From contig NMRA01000346.1 in assembly GCA_002633005.1 (NCBI GenBank), forward strand, positions 66,248-116,442: a DNA stretch of 50,195 nt, given 5' to 3'. The stretch's first letter is position 1. Each line of letters starts with the position of its first letter. A program made the position numbers and the translations under genes. This document shows positions 33,033 to 46,200 of this stretch, in pieces. The stretch comes from Phoronis australis. Taxonomy: Eukaryota; Phoronida; Phoronidae. A model generated the notes under the pieces. It saw only the letters and a list, made by a program, of their open reading frames with translations, made no database searches and was not told where the DNA came from.

Positions 33033-36000
33033 GGGAGTTGAAGAGACAGAGCACCTATATTTAGGTCATTACACAAGCGCAGTAGAGATGATCCTTTCTG
33101 CCTTGCCCCGAACCAGTTTCGCGTTTAGACACCAAGCCTCGAAGTATTTGCACCCATGTAAAACGCCATACAACAGCTACCTGACAACGGTAAACTTACC
33201 CAACTCCGTGGTGGAAAAACATTTATTTTTCACGTAAGATGTCCTGATTATCCACTAACAATATCCCTGACAAGAAATCATTTCGGCACTGGCCGTACCC
33301 GGGATTGCTTGCGCACGAGGTTACGATGACAAGACTTATGGGCTATTGTTTGCGTAACGACGTTCATAACTTGTCTTACAGCAGAGTATAATAATTCGCC
33401 ACTTTAGTCGTTTTTTTCAGACTTAAATGTGCATTGAGTCAAGTCGCTAATTGTTTGTTTGTGAATGGACTTACACAGTAGGCTACTAACTTGTAGCAAC
33501 TTTTACATCGCGCATGGAGCAACACCTGCCTAGTTTTTGTTGAGATTTAGCTAGAATTCATTAGATTGGATTCTATTCGAAAAGAAACATATTTTATTAG
33601 CCTTGTTAAATTATGACATTGTCTAGTTTATTTTGAAAACTACTGTGTGCTAGTCTTTGCACCTTTACACAGTATATGTTTTATGATGTATTGTAATTTC
33701 GGTATGCTGGAAAAGATAAAACTTAGACCTGTCCATGCAGATATAGTTAAGGAAAAGTTACAAACGTATCAGTGATCAAATGTCGAGGACAATGTTACGA
33801 CAGTGCGAGTTCGTTGTTAGGGAAGAAAACGGGTGTCGTGAAGACTATGCAAAAGAACAATCAAAACCATATGCCCCACTCATTGTCACCGCCACTCACG
33901 CTCAGTTTAGGCGTAAAGATCTAATCAAAGATAACTTTTGTTTTACTTTACACAATGGGAACAGTTAAGGAAATTGTGACTGAACAAATATTTGCGGAAC
34001 AACATAGAAGATGACGAGGACAATTTCTTACCAACCGGAATCTTGAAACTCTGTCCGACGAGATGCCAGCCGAATGCTACAATGGAAAATTACCTGGCTC
34101 TGGAACTCGTGCTTATCGCAGAGTTTAGACTCTGAAATTCGTGCTAGAATCACGAGTTTAAAAAACCAAATACTAAGTTCTGACTTCTACTTCGGCCCTA
34201 CCGATTGTTTTCCCATACTGACAATCTTGTTAAAACTCTCAAAAACAAGTCAGCCACCCAAGGCCAGCATCTGGCAAAGCTGACTGTTGAAACGTTTAAT
34301 AAGTTTATCAGAAACGAAGAGTCTTTCGACTCATTTTAGGAAACAACGCACTCCAAGAACAAGACTTTGTAACCAAATTCGAGGTCCCACACGTTACCTC
34401 GTAAACGCAGAGCACCGGCGCGTTTTGAAACAGGGTCGGCAGAACCCGAATATTCAGCAAGAATAATCGATCATTATAGACCAATATATTACCAGATACT
34501 AGATCCGAGAAAGATTTGACCAAGAAGCAGAAAGAACGTTTTATAAGGCAACTGAAGGAGAGTAAAAACGTGGCCACGATCAACAATGGAACAAGGACAG
34601 ATTCAGGAACTTAATGGTTAAAAGCATTCTGAACAGTCACAAGGAACGGTTGAATAAAAATAAAGCTACGCATTTGTAACACCTTTTCAATGGTAAACGA
34701 CATCAGGCGAAACAACATCGGAATGTTTCAGCTCCGTCAATCAAGACATAAAATCAACGTATGAGGATCACCTCCTTATTTGTTACGAAGCCGGGTAACA
34801 CGTTCCATTGCAAGCGTAAACAACTGACAAAACAAATTTGGATTTGCTTGTCGAATACTCAGTCATGTCAGATGATATAAATCTATGTCAAACGTCGAGT
34901 GTCACCTTTTCGTTGTTATCTTAATTTCTTGCACCAGTAATAAATGCACCTGATAACTGGACCGGGAGGGGTGGGGTGCCGCTCTGAAAATTCTGAAGAT
35001 ATCTACCCATTTCAGCACAGGTCTGTTTTAAAAATTCAAAAAGCACATTGTTAGAGAGAGTACTTTGTCGAAAATGGCACTGACCCTTTTGGGCGGCATG
35101 TCGCTTATATATACACCTCTTCTATAGATTAACCCTCCCCCCCGTAACTGGATCATCTCAATGACGGAGTCTTACAGCTTCGGAATTTAGCCCTTCCCCG
35201 CACTTATTTTAGTGTTTCGCGGCCCGTGTATGGTGAAGTGCACGAATATCATGTCGAGACGCGAATAAAAATTGTAGAGCTTCAGACGAAGACGTTTAAA
35301 ACTAGCCACATGATGACCGTTTACACTGCGATTAGTCGTGTGCATCTTGGTATTGACTTCGTGTATGTTTTTGTCAAACGCAGTCTGTAGTAGACAACAT
35401 TCAGCACCATACAGACTTCCCTTGAGTCGAGGTCGTGGCGAAAAATCTTCGGAGCAAAATCTCACATGCTTGATTATCTACAAGCCGTGCACGACTTGTA
35501 GTCGATTTGAAACACCTGTCTCACTCCATTAGTCGGATCAGTCGATTACTGTTAGCCGTATCAGTCGATTAGTGTTTGCTGTATATGATCAAATGAAGCA
35601 AGACAACACTTCGCGTCTACTATACAGCGTTAACCCATGCACACAGAAGATTCAATCGTTGGCCCGAACTAGCTCGGCGAGTAGAGCGCAAGATATAACC
35701 CGCCTGGCTCCACAAAAAACATTTTGAATTAGGCCACTTACCACTATGAAATTTGGACTCAAATTAGGTGATTTCGGAACTTGGCGAACCGACGGTTCGT
35801 CATTGCTAGTCTAGAGACCAAACCGACTACTGTAATTTCGATCCACACACGGCGTGTCATTGATCTAGGCAACGTGCAATCTCGATAACGAATAACGCAC
35901 TGCAGTTCTTTGAAAGCAATTTGTGTCACTTCTTGTTTGAGTAAGCGACAAATTGAGACTAATTTTAAAATAGCGCATGGTCTTAATCAAATTTACTTCA

Positions 36001-36286
36001 TTTAGCAGATGGTGGGTTTACAGACACTTCTTTCTGCTTCTTAAAACCTTGCTACGGACATTAACGTAAGGTAGTTCAGTATAAACTTGAGTCCAAATGA
36101 TGATCATTCAACAAAACTTCAAATGTTTTTCAATGAATTTATATGAATTTTTAGTTTATTACTTTGCCAAGCCCTTTTGAAAAATGTGAGCCTTCTCTCT
36201 TGTCCGCCGACCTAAAAAAATATCTTGTTCTTTTTACTGAAAACTTAGTTTTCAGTGTGCTCAATAATGTGATTTTACGTACACAA
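33033..36286. other. Intergenic, decayed open-frame scraps only
   Basis: Around 33780-34640, short adjacent frames read like fragments of one lost protein (for example KKQKERFIRQLKESKNVATI near 34517-34576), with several stops. I do not recognise the family. The rest shows nothing. Confidence 0.35.
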
Positions 36287-36379
36287 AAATATTGCCCAAT
36301 GTTAACAGTCGTGTGGTAAATATTGCCCAATGTTAACAGTCGTGTGGTAAATATTGCCCAATGTTAACAGTCGTGTGGT
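36287..36379. repeat. 31-bp tandem repeat, 3 copies
   Basis: The unit starts AATATTGCCCAATGTTAACA and ends GTCGTGTGGTA. The three copies are essentially identical. Confidence 0.95.
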
Positions 36380-37419
36380 TGTATTTCCCAAAAAATGCAT
36401 TTTTTCAGGGAGTGACTAACTGTCACACATGTAAAAAGTTGGTTTACCCATCATTGAGGCAAATTACGCAGTAGAATTTGATTACATGACGGACTTCCAG
36501 GGACCAGTCTAAAACATTCGTTGAAGCCGTGGTCCGTTGTAACCAACTCAACTTTTTAGGGAAAATAAAAACCACATAAAAGCGTGAACGTAACAAACGA
36601 GTGTCATGTATTTAACCGACGCAACTCAACTGCTAAAATATGTATTTTATTAGCAACTGCTTTCTGCCAAAAAACGAAGAAATTCCGTAAAACTTCGAAA
36701 GTCTCGATTTTTAGAAACCAAGTCTTCGCATTAAGGAAAATCCCAGGCTTCTTAATGCAGCTAATACAACGAAGTAAGTGGGCTTTAAATTTCTTGGAAG
36801 AAGCTAGTAATATTAAAAAATCACGATTTTCTATGGAAAAAACTATGGTGTCAGTATTTTCTTGTGCAGTAATAAGGTTCTGTGGTCATCAAGAAATTTG
36901 AATGCATTGGGTTGAGGCAAAGACTCATCAAAGAAAACAAGTCGATTTGTAGGAATTGTCGTAACGCAGCATTAAATCACAGCACTCCTCCCGATACTGT
37001 ATGATTAAAGCCACACTTTTCGTCAAAAGCGGGTTTCGGATTCATTCCACTTGCCACTGGCCCTGTCTAGGTTCCTTGCTTAGTTTACAAATTCTCATTG
37101 TTCTCGACAACAACTATCAGTTTATTTTCCTGACCAAGCTCAGTTGTTGTCGGGTCACCCCTTGACCGGATTTTTTTCGAGATTGATTTGAAGAATTGAC
37201 GAACTACCATTTCTTTACAAACATTGGCAGAAATCACATCTCATTTTACTAAGAACTAATATGAGACCAGTGTTAAGTGGAATAAATCAAAGTTTGTATT
37301 TAGAAAGAAAGTGCGGATTTAATTCCACATTAGTGAACCTCTAACATGTTGATGTTGATTTCTTGAATCGCAGTGATCTCTTATTAGTATAGTTTTGCAA
37401 ACAAATGACAGTTGTCATG

Positions 37420-37471
37420 GTCCACTCAGTGACTCCCTCTCAGTCCACTCAGTGACTCCCTCTCAGTCCAC
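37420..37471. repeat. 23-bp tandem repeat, ~2.3 copies
   Basis: GTCCACTCAGTGACTCCCTC plus TCA, twice, then GTCCACTC. Confidence 0.9.
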
Positions 37472-38369
37472 TCCTGGAATACCCTGTAAAGAAACATTGA
37501 CTGAATGTCTAACAAACGTGTGGAGCACTTCTGTAACATGTACCCCATTACAAGTTGACAGGTAAACTAGATTTAGTTATTTGGGTCATGACACAAGTTC
37601 TACCTGCAACGGGGCTCGATATAAACCAAACTGCCAATAGCTTTATCAAACTGTTTATTTCGCAGATTTCAATCCTGTAACAAATAAAACAATATTTACA
37701 ACGGGCTTGAACCAGATACAATTCACGGTATATGATTTACATAGATCTGCCACATTATATGTTATGAGAAACACATAGTTAGCAATTCATCTATTTCACA
37801 AAACAGTTTACACATACTAGAATAAACAAAAAATAAGGAAACACCTACTAAGTCAATATGAGTTAGATGATCCTCGGCTGTCTTTTTGATTAATAATTCA
37901 TAACTGAAATACAAAATTACTCCATCAAGAATCAACATTAGGCCTTTTAATCTCATAATGTTCCTTACACCATGTCATTCTATTTCCCTAAGCAACAAGA
38001 ACATCAAAACCATCAAGGACTCATGAAAATGGTTTATAGATCATTGGAATTGTCAAACCTGAAGATGGCGCACGCATGCATTGTCTGTGACTTGAGCTAG
38101 GTAATGGTACTCTTAGTGAATCTGATCATGTTAAGGGATATTACGAGACCCAGCCAGTTGATCAGCCAAAATGCATCTTTAAGAGGGCCAATAAATTGTC
38201 ACAGTTGTCCAGTCTCAAGATTGTACTGGCTTTTTGAATTTCCATATTTAGCCTTTTATTAACAGAATGGTAGTGAGATTTGTAAAAATTTATTATTACA
38301 ACTCACTCTGGAAGTATAATGCAATTCACACATTGAATAATCCCACAAATCTCACTCCTGTTACATTGA

Positions 38370-38446
38370 TCAAGCCACATGAGCTGCTGGCTTAACTTCA
38401 TAAACGTCAAACATACCACTGACTATCGCTTGGTACACAAAGTTCT
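38370..38446 (-). CDS. Possible extra paraoxonase-type terminal exon
   Basis: After an acceptor-like CCTGTGTTTTCAG, the minus strand reads NFVYQAIVSGMFDVYEV and stops at TGA about 24 codons in. The pattern VY-x3-(I/L)-x-(S/I)-G-x-(F/V)-F resembles the last strand of paraoxonase-like proteins (here YKHHLLIGTVFTK in the annotated terminal exon). The phase from the first AG does not match the penultimate exon of the neighbouring gene; the second AG would. It could be an alternative or relict last exon, or chance. Confidence 0.3.
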
Positions 38447-38618
38447 CTGAAAACACAGGTCAACTAATGAGTTGTAATTATCAATTAACAGTCTTGAAAG
38501 ACATCAAAAACATACAGTGCTACAGGACACTGGACAGTTATGAACACCTAAAATAGTGTTCAGTTAGGCTGCCTTGAACGTTTGCAACAATACAGACTAA
38601 AGCCTTATTTGAAAAATG

Positions 38619-38672
38619 GAAAAACTGTTTGTAATAAAGAGCATGAAAAACTGTTTGTCATAAAGAGCATGT
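38619..38672. repeat. ~26-bp tandem duplication
   Basis: AAAAACTGTTTGTAATAAAG... followed by a copy with one change (CATAAAG). Confidence 0.85.
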
Positions 38673-39036
38673 CGGTCCCAATTTGATTCGTTCACACTAC
38701 ATCACTTACAAAATCTCGTAAATTAAACCAAAACAATACACAGAAATGCACACCACAAATGTTAATCCCTTCCTTCTCCAACTTCACCTGCAATAAGTAA
38801 TCACCCAAAACTGACCACAAAATACCGTGACAGTTGCCGAAATGTTCCATGAAACAGTAACTTATCAACATCGCATTAGTTACCTTGATTACCTACACAA
38901 AACAAAGTTGATGTAGTTATGTCACAGCAAACTTGTTTACCCCTAACTGTGAAGTGTGGTGTAAAATGACACAACTAATGAGCAATTAGACCCTGTGGTT
39001 CTCAGTTCACAGCTCATTCACAACAAAAATATTCTG

Positions 39037-39180
39037 CTTATGGCACAGTGACGTCACAGTGTAATAATGCAACTTATGGCACAGTGACGTTACAGTGTAA
39101 TAATACAACTTATGGCACAGTGACGTTACAGTGTAATAATGCAACTTATGGCACAGTGACATTACAGTGTAATAATTTGG
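39037..39180. repeat. 36-bp tandem repeat overlapping the paraoxonase stop codon
   Basis: Four units begin CTTATGGCACAGTGACGT. The first has a perfect CRE-type core, TGACGTCA; the others have TGACGTTA or TGACATTA. The right-most unit (39145-39180) is part of the paraoxonase-like terminal exon: its reverse complement encodes KLLHCNVTVP and the stop. The other three units therefore lie in the 3' untranslated region and look like duplicates of the coding end. Confidence 0.9.
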
Positions 39181-42100
39181 TGAAGACTGTGCCTATCAGT
39201 AGATGATGTTTGTAACGCGCTCCAACTGTTACAGCAGATACTGTATCACCATCATCAGCAAACATCTCAGTCACCTTGGCATTCATCACGTCATCAAATC
39301 GAACGCGGATTACCTGTGGAAAGATTTGGAAGTGTTAAGCTTATGGTAGAGTATCCCCAATTTAGCGCACAATATGGCCGACAAGTGAAATTTTATTTTG
39401 TCATTTTCCACAAAAGATATGTAGCACCAAATGATATCACTTAAGTTTTGTATCATAGCTACAATCTAACAGTTTTGTACCATATCTACAATCAAACAGT
39501 TTTGTACCATATCTACAATCAAACAGTTTTGTACCATAGCTACAATCAAACAATGTTGTACCATAGCTACAATCAGTTTTGAAAATTTATGGGCATTCAC
39601 AAAAATCATGTTTAAAAAATGAAAAAGATCATTTTTGGCGATTATTTTTGTCGGAATTTGGTGATATTTTACCGTTCCTAGGTAAATATTATCAAATCTG
39701 TTTGTTTCTGAGGAAACTGGAACATCATGTACTCTGTTTCAGTGTCATTTAATGATAGTTTGTAGATTGATAACCATGTGAACGTGTAGGTTAACGCATG
39801 CGAGCGAGTAGGCTAACGCACGCGAGCGAGTAGGCTAACGCACGCGAGCGAGTAGGCTAACGCACGCGAGCGAGTAGGCTAACGCACGCGAGCGAGTAGG
39901 CTAACGCACGCGAGCGAGTAGGCTAACGCACGCGAGCGAGTAGGCTAACGCACGCGAGCGAGTAGGCTAACGCACGCGAGCGAGTAGGCTAACGCACGCG
40001 AGCGAGTAGGCTAACGCACGCGAGCGAGTAGGCTAACGCACGCGAGCGAGTAGGCTAACGCACGCGAGCGAGTAGGCTAACGCACGCGAGCGAGTAGGCT
40101 AACGCACGCGAGCGAGTAGGCTAACGCACGCGAGCGAGTAGGCTAACGCACGCGAGCGAGTAGGCTAACGCACGCGAGCGAGTAGGCTAACGCACGCGAG
40201 CGAGTAGGCTAACGCACGCGAGCGAGTAGGCTAACGCACGCGAGCGAGTAGGCTAACGCACGCGAGCGAGTAGGCTAACGCACGCGAGCGAGTAGGCTAA
40301 CGCACGCGAGCGAGTAGGCTAACGCACGCGAGCGAGTAGGCTAACGCACGCGAGCGAGTAGGCTAACGCACGCGAGCGAGTAGGCTAACGCACGCGAGCG
40401 AGTAGGCTAACGCACGCGAGCGAGTAGGCTAACGCACGCGAGCGAGTAGGCTAACGCACGCGAGCGAGTAGGCTAACGCACGCGAGCGAGTAGGCTAACG
40501 CACGCGAGCGAGTAGGCTAACGCACGCGAGCGAGTAGGCTAACGCACGCGAGCGAGTAGGCTAACGCACGCGAGCGTGTAGGCTAACGCACGCGAGCGTG
40601 TAGGCTAACGCACGCGAGCGTGTAGGCTAACGCACGCGAGCGTGTAGGCTAACGCACGCGAGCGTGTAGGTAAACGCACGCGAGCGTGTAGGTAAACGCA
40701 CGCAAGCGAGTAGGCTAACGCACGCGAGCGTGTAGGTTAACGCACGCGAGCGTGTAGGTTAACGCACGCGAGCGTGTAGGTTAATGCATGTGAACGTGTA
40801 GGTTAATGGCGGTAGTGTAGAATGAAAATAACGCTGTAAGAACTCAATTTTGTGACCTGAAATTTGTGAATATTTAATGCCGCAGGTTAGAGCATAATTT
40901 AAGCATTTTTTGATGACCTAAAATCAATTTTGGGGCGTAAAAATGGCGGGAAAATTTTGCCACTTCTAATTTATGAATAAGAGTTGGATTTTGAAAAAAC
41001 GACCTGAGATTTTGGCTAGGACGCAAAATGCGACTTCGCTATTTTCATAGCGTCGAGCTCTGCTAATGTGTGGGCACATCAAGACATCAAAACATGGCTA
41101 AAGAAGGTTCTAGTAAATTTATTGAAAAATATCCCTATAAAACAAACAATGCACCTTAAAGCAAATTAATGAGGCAACTGCTTAATTTGCACAAACCTAA
41201 CAAGTAATGACACACAACCTCATTATTCGACTGAAAATTCCCTAAAACTCGTGATATTCAGTTACTTCAATCACTCAATGTCAAATTGAGTTGATTACAT
41301 TGGTTAATCCTGTTACAGCTGGCACATAGTATTTTCAGTACTAGATAAAGTCATTACTTCTGCCTGTCAACTAACCTGTGAGGCAGCAGGTAGATGTGAA
41401 TTCTTAAGGTGTTCTGCCATCTCGTGTATCTTGGGTTGACAGCCAAGGTAGACATCACCTGTATCTTTCTCAACATAAACATTGTCAGGGTTGGTGTGTA
41501 GCGCGACAACCTGAAATGACAATAGAATGGGAGCCTTGATATAATTGCATTGAAGTGTTTAAGGCACCAAAAATGCCAAAAAACAACCCCACCACACGAC
41601 CAGCTGCTAAATCTCAACACCCGCAATCACTATATGACAATATTTTAATTAGTTGAACTCTAATTACAAGCCTTTATTGGTTGATGTATGCTACGAAGAA
41701 CCAGTACAACGAATCACAGCATTATAAATAACCAGAGCACTGACCTATCAGAACAAAATTAATCACAACATTACGCATCCTCCATTGTGTTTAGTGTGAA
41801 GTCATCAGACATAGCTGCTTGTTTTCCCGTAAAGAATAGAGAGGTTTCACATTTGTGGTGGTTGTGACGAGCATCATGTGACTCTTTTTACTTTCCCGCG
41901 ACACATCAGAGAAGCATGGATAAGGTGTTGGTGGACACAACACACTGGCGCTGGATAAGTTCATACATCACACTCTTGTACGTGGAACAAAAAACTTTCA
42001 ATTAAAGCTGTGTTTTATCTATTTTATTTGTTTTTGGGATATTGAATTAACGGTTGTGATATGTTGTGCTATAAAGGAAGGTTTGTTGATAATGCAGTCA

Positions 42101-43239
42101 CTTGTCAAAACACCGTAAATAGTGGTTTAAAGCACTTTAAAACAATTTGTAATATATTTGTCCAACCTGATCCAAATGAATTTGGAGCTACATTATGTGG
42201 AACACCGTTTCTTGTAATTATTCAAGTGACTCTTTCTCACCTAACATTTAAGTCACAAAGTGACCCTGGGCAGCATGTCAATATTTTACAGATATTTGAC
42301 CACTTGTACATCAGGTATATTATTTCATTTTTGTAACTTCATAGTCAGATGTGAATCAACAAAATATCACAGAATTTCAACTCTCAAAATTTGCTAGAAC
42401 TTCAAATCTTAGTTTATGTAAGATTCAGATGCACCACTGTGTACCAATGATTAGTTATTTTGGAGATGACAAAACACTTAAAGGAGAATGCCACCAAAAG
42501 ACAACGCATATTGTATCAGTTTAGATCGAGCAGTTCCCCTGGATAACAGCAAGTTCAGTTCTTTTACCCGACGCCAGATGGCAGACAAAGGTGCTGACAA
42601 CCAATGAAGTCACAGGTTCTCACACAGTCTGCTCAGCAGTTCACAAGATGTTATTGGTGTCAACTGTTCGCTTGAATTCATCATTTTACGCCAATAAATC
42701 ACCAAATTTTGATGTACAACCCTTAACAAATACAATGAGTTTTTACACAAATGAGTCATATTACTTCGCTGTTATGGATTTATAGAAATTTTTAATGTAC
42801 CGTAGCTTACAAAGTTCAGTAGGCTAACTTATAGAGGTCGGTCGCGGGAAGTTTGGAGTCGGTTTGGTGATAAATTAGAATTATTCTTCCTTGAACTACA
42901 GACAGGAGAGCACATCTGTGTGTTGTAATGTCACACTTGTGAATTTCATCTGTTCTAAAAACAAAATGCTCGTTATAACCCAGCGACTCGAAACCTGATC
43001 AGGCCCATCGCTGCCGCACTGGAGACATTACGAACATAAACCAGCCGGGTTATTAGGCTGCGAAAGCTGAAAACTGAACTTCCAGTCACTAAAAGACTAG
43101 TGAACTAAAGAAATAATGTGCACATGAATACTTTGGTGAATTCACCACGAAATTGCTATCGTCAAAGGCTGTGAAGCCAGGTGCCCGTACCACAGATGAC
43201 TGTACAGGGAAAAGGAGTGCAACAACAATGATTTGAATA

Positions 43240-43279
<40 letters not shown>

Positions 43280-46200
43280 AAATAAAGATTCCTCTAACCT
43301 CTGACCATAGCATATAAAATTGAGTTATAATTTTACAACAAGTTTCTGTCAGCAAACACTGAATTAGCACGCACTCACACCTCGGTCAATTTGTTTTATT
43401 CCATCTGAAGCCAGTAAACCAGTATGATCTATTTATAGCTGATTTCTCAAAACCTTTGCATTCACGAACACTCCTAAGGTATTACAAATTGTATGTACTG
43501 AATCAGAATTTGACACTTTATTTTAGTTTTAAATGAACATTTGTAAGGATGAAAATAATTCATTTTCAAACAAAACCGCTTTGCCGGCCACAGAAACGGA
43601 GATATTTCATGGCTTCATACTTGGTATTACGGCATACTTTTCATTCTTTACAGCTGGAAACCATTTCTTAAGCATTTCGGGTTGTAAAGGAACTCGTAAA
43701 AAAACACATACCCGCTTTGAAAAAGCTTCATGGTTCACACAAGCAGGAAAGATATGCCACAACATAGCAGCACACACTCAGCTGAAGAACCACTGACATC
43801 GCTGCGTCGTGTACTGTTCTTCCTCACAGGTTAATGCGACACCTCTCAGCGAGGTGATATCGACTGTATACGAGGTGATGTGGATATAGACCGATTAAGA
43901 CGGTAACAAACACTAATTATAACTCGAGGCATTCTCCTTACGCACTAGACGCCTATACTTTCTGTGACAAACGAAAATGGGTTCGATACATCTATATAAA
44001 AGGAGAGCCATGTTTAAATCTTTATAATTTGTTTAGCTTATATGCCAAGAGTACAACTGACCTTGACTGGCTGAAGCCGATGTTTCCCCATCACTTTGAA
44101 AACTCTCAATTCCTGGAACACATTCAGGTAAACGTACCTAGAATAAAAGAGGTCCAAACACAAAAAAACAGATATGTAGGAAAACAAATTTTCAGATGGA
44201 GTAGCACTACTCTTCTTTAATCACCTCTTTTTATATGTACATTCACTAAAATTTTGTATGGCCAATGTACTAATAAAATCAATGAACTGGTAACCAAACC
44301 CAGACAGAAGCACCTAGGGTGACTAACTCAAAGCCAATTTACCTTAAGTTTAAAATGACATACTTTAAGACCAGATGAAATTAAACACATGTAGAAATAG
44401 GTAAGATATTTTAAATTCGGGTAAAATATTTATTAAAAAACACAAGCTTTTAAGCCTTAATTGGTACGGCTCTTCATCAGTTACTGAGACAAGTGGGGTG
44501 AATGACTTTCTTACATCAATCTGATCAGAGCTATAAAGGGGAACAAGAGAAAATGAAGAAAAAGGGGGAGGAAATGGGAATAGTTCAAAGGTAGTGACTC
44601 ATTTGACCCAACATGAAAGGTGGGCTTAATAAAGAGCCCATTGCCTCTCCCTTTTTCATTTTCTCTCATCCCTCACATTCGTAGTTCTAAACAGTTTGGT
44701 ATAAGAAAGCCTTTTGCGTCATTTGCCTTCATATCTGATCAAAAGCCACATCACTCATTAAGGCTCAAAAGGTAGCGTTTTTTAACAAATATTTTTACCC
44801 TATTTTAAAGTGTTTTACTTGTTTTTGCATTGCCTTAAGGTAGCATATTATCAACTCCAAACCAACTTATCTTCACTTTAGAATAACTTAAGGTTACCAT
44901 TTGACTTACCCTAAGGCAACACTAAAACCCATCTTCTATAACAAGAACCAGCTTGTGATTAGATCACTTACTCCTACCAGACTGGTCGGGAATTGAACAA
45001 TCACAAGCTCAGCCCTCTTGCGTAATGTTGACTAACAAACAATAAGTTTTACCCGGCAATGTGTTGTTTTTCGGGTAAAATGGCAGCTTGGAAACGAAGG
45101 TGTGTCAAAAATGCTGTGTTCTAAATGGTCAGTTAAGCCGTCACTCAAAATCCTGGCGATAGTTCAATTGTTGCTAAGTCAAACTGGAGGTGAGTTCAGG
45201 ACTTTGAAACAAGTTGACAATTGATAACACTTGCAACCATGTTCTACAAGTTAGAAGTTGTATTCAGGATTAAACCATGACTGTTCTCACATAAGGTAAG
45301 AAAGAAAAGATAGGGAATTTGGCTAACAAAATGGCACTGAAAAAAATACATTTAAAATGTAAAATAAAAATGTTTTACTAAAACAACAAACTGAAATACC
45401 AGTGAGGGACCATATAATTAAACATTTAACAGTTACTTGGAAATAAAGGTACCAATGGATTCATTCCACTTGCAAAGATTTAAATTGAGATGACTCTACA
45501 ACAGTGCACTAAGTAAGAAGTTACAATGAATGATTGCCAAAATTAACCTTGACCTGCAAGTAGAAATTGCCATTAGCACTAGACACAGTATGTTTATTGA
45601 TTAATTCGTTGAAGTTTGTCCTACATATATACTGGCTTGTGTCATGTCATTAAGACATTTGTGTAGAACTGTGCTGTGCTCTACTCACACCAAGTTTGAT
45701 TCAGTCCAAGGTGGAGTACATACAGTAAATAATAATATTTGATAATTCATGACAGTGTCTTGGTATTGTAATTTTTTGTCAAGCATAGCCTCAAGGAATA
45801 CCCATCTGTCATTTCTTTGCAAACAGGGAAACTACTTCCCATCAAAGTAAGCAACAAGTTGAAACTGAAAGCGCTCTGAGGAGCGAAACTTGGCGAAATT
45901 AACCAAAAAAAACACGTTCGAGAGGACGAGAAAAGGCGACGACAGAGATGATGACGAAGATGACAGCTATGACTACGATGGTGGCGATAATGGACAACCC
46001 TAGTTATGATATCATTCACATAACGAACGTAGAGGTCAGAAATCACTAAGAAATAGGCTACAGTCTTGAGCGACATTTAGCGAAATTAACTGAAGAAAAG
46101 ACGACGTCGGAGATGATGACGAAGATGACGAATATGATGATGGTGGTGGCCATGATCAAGAACATCATAACATTCATATGACAAATTTAGATGTCATAAA

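Noticed and set aside
39786-40797. CRISPR-like array
   Set aside because: Units are directly adjacent with no unique spacers, and the setting is a eukaryotic intron; it is a minisatellite.
42061-42336. 91-aa plus-strand open frame
   Set aside because: No homology I recognise, no splice sites, located in the antisense paraoxonase intron.
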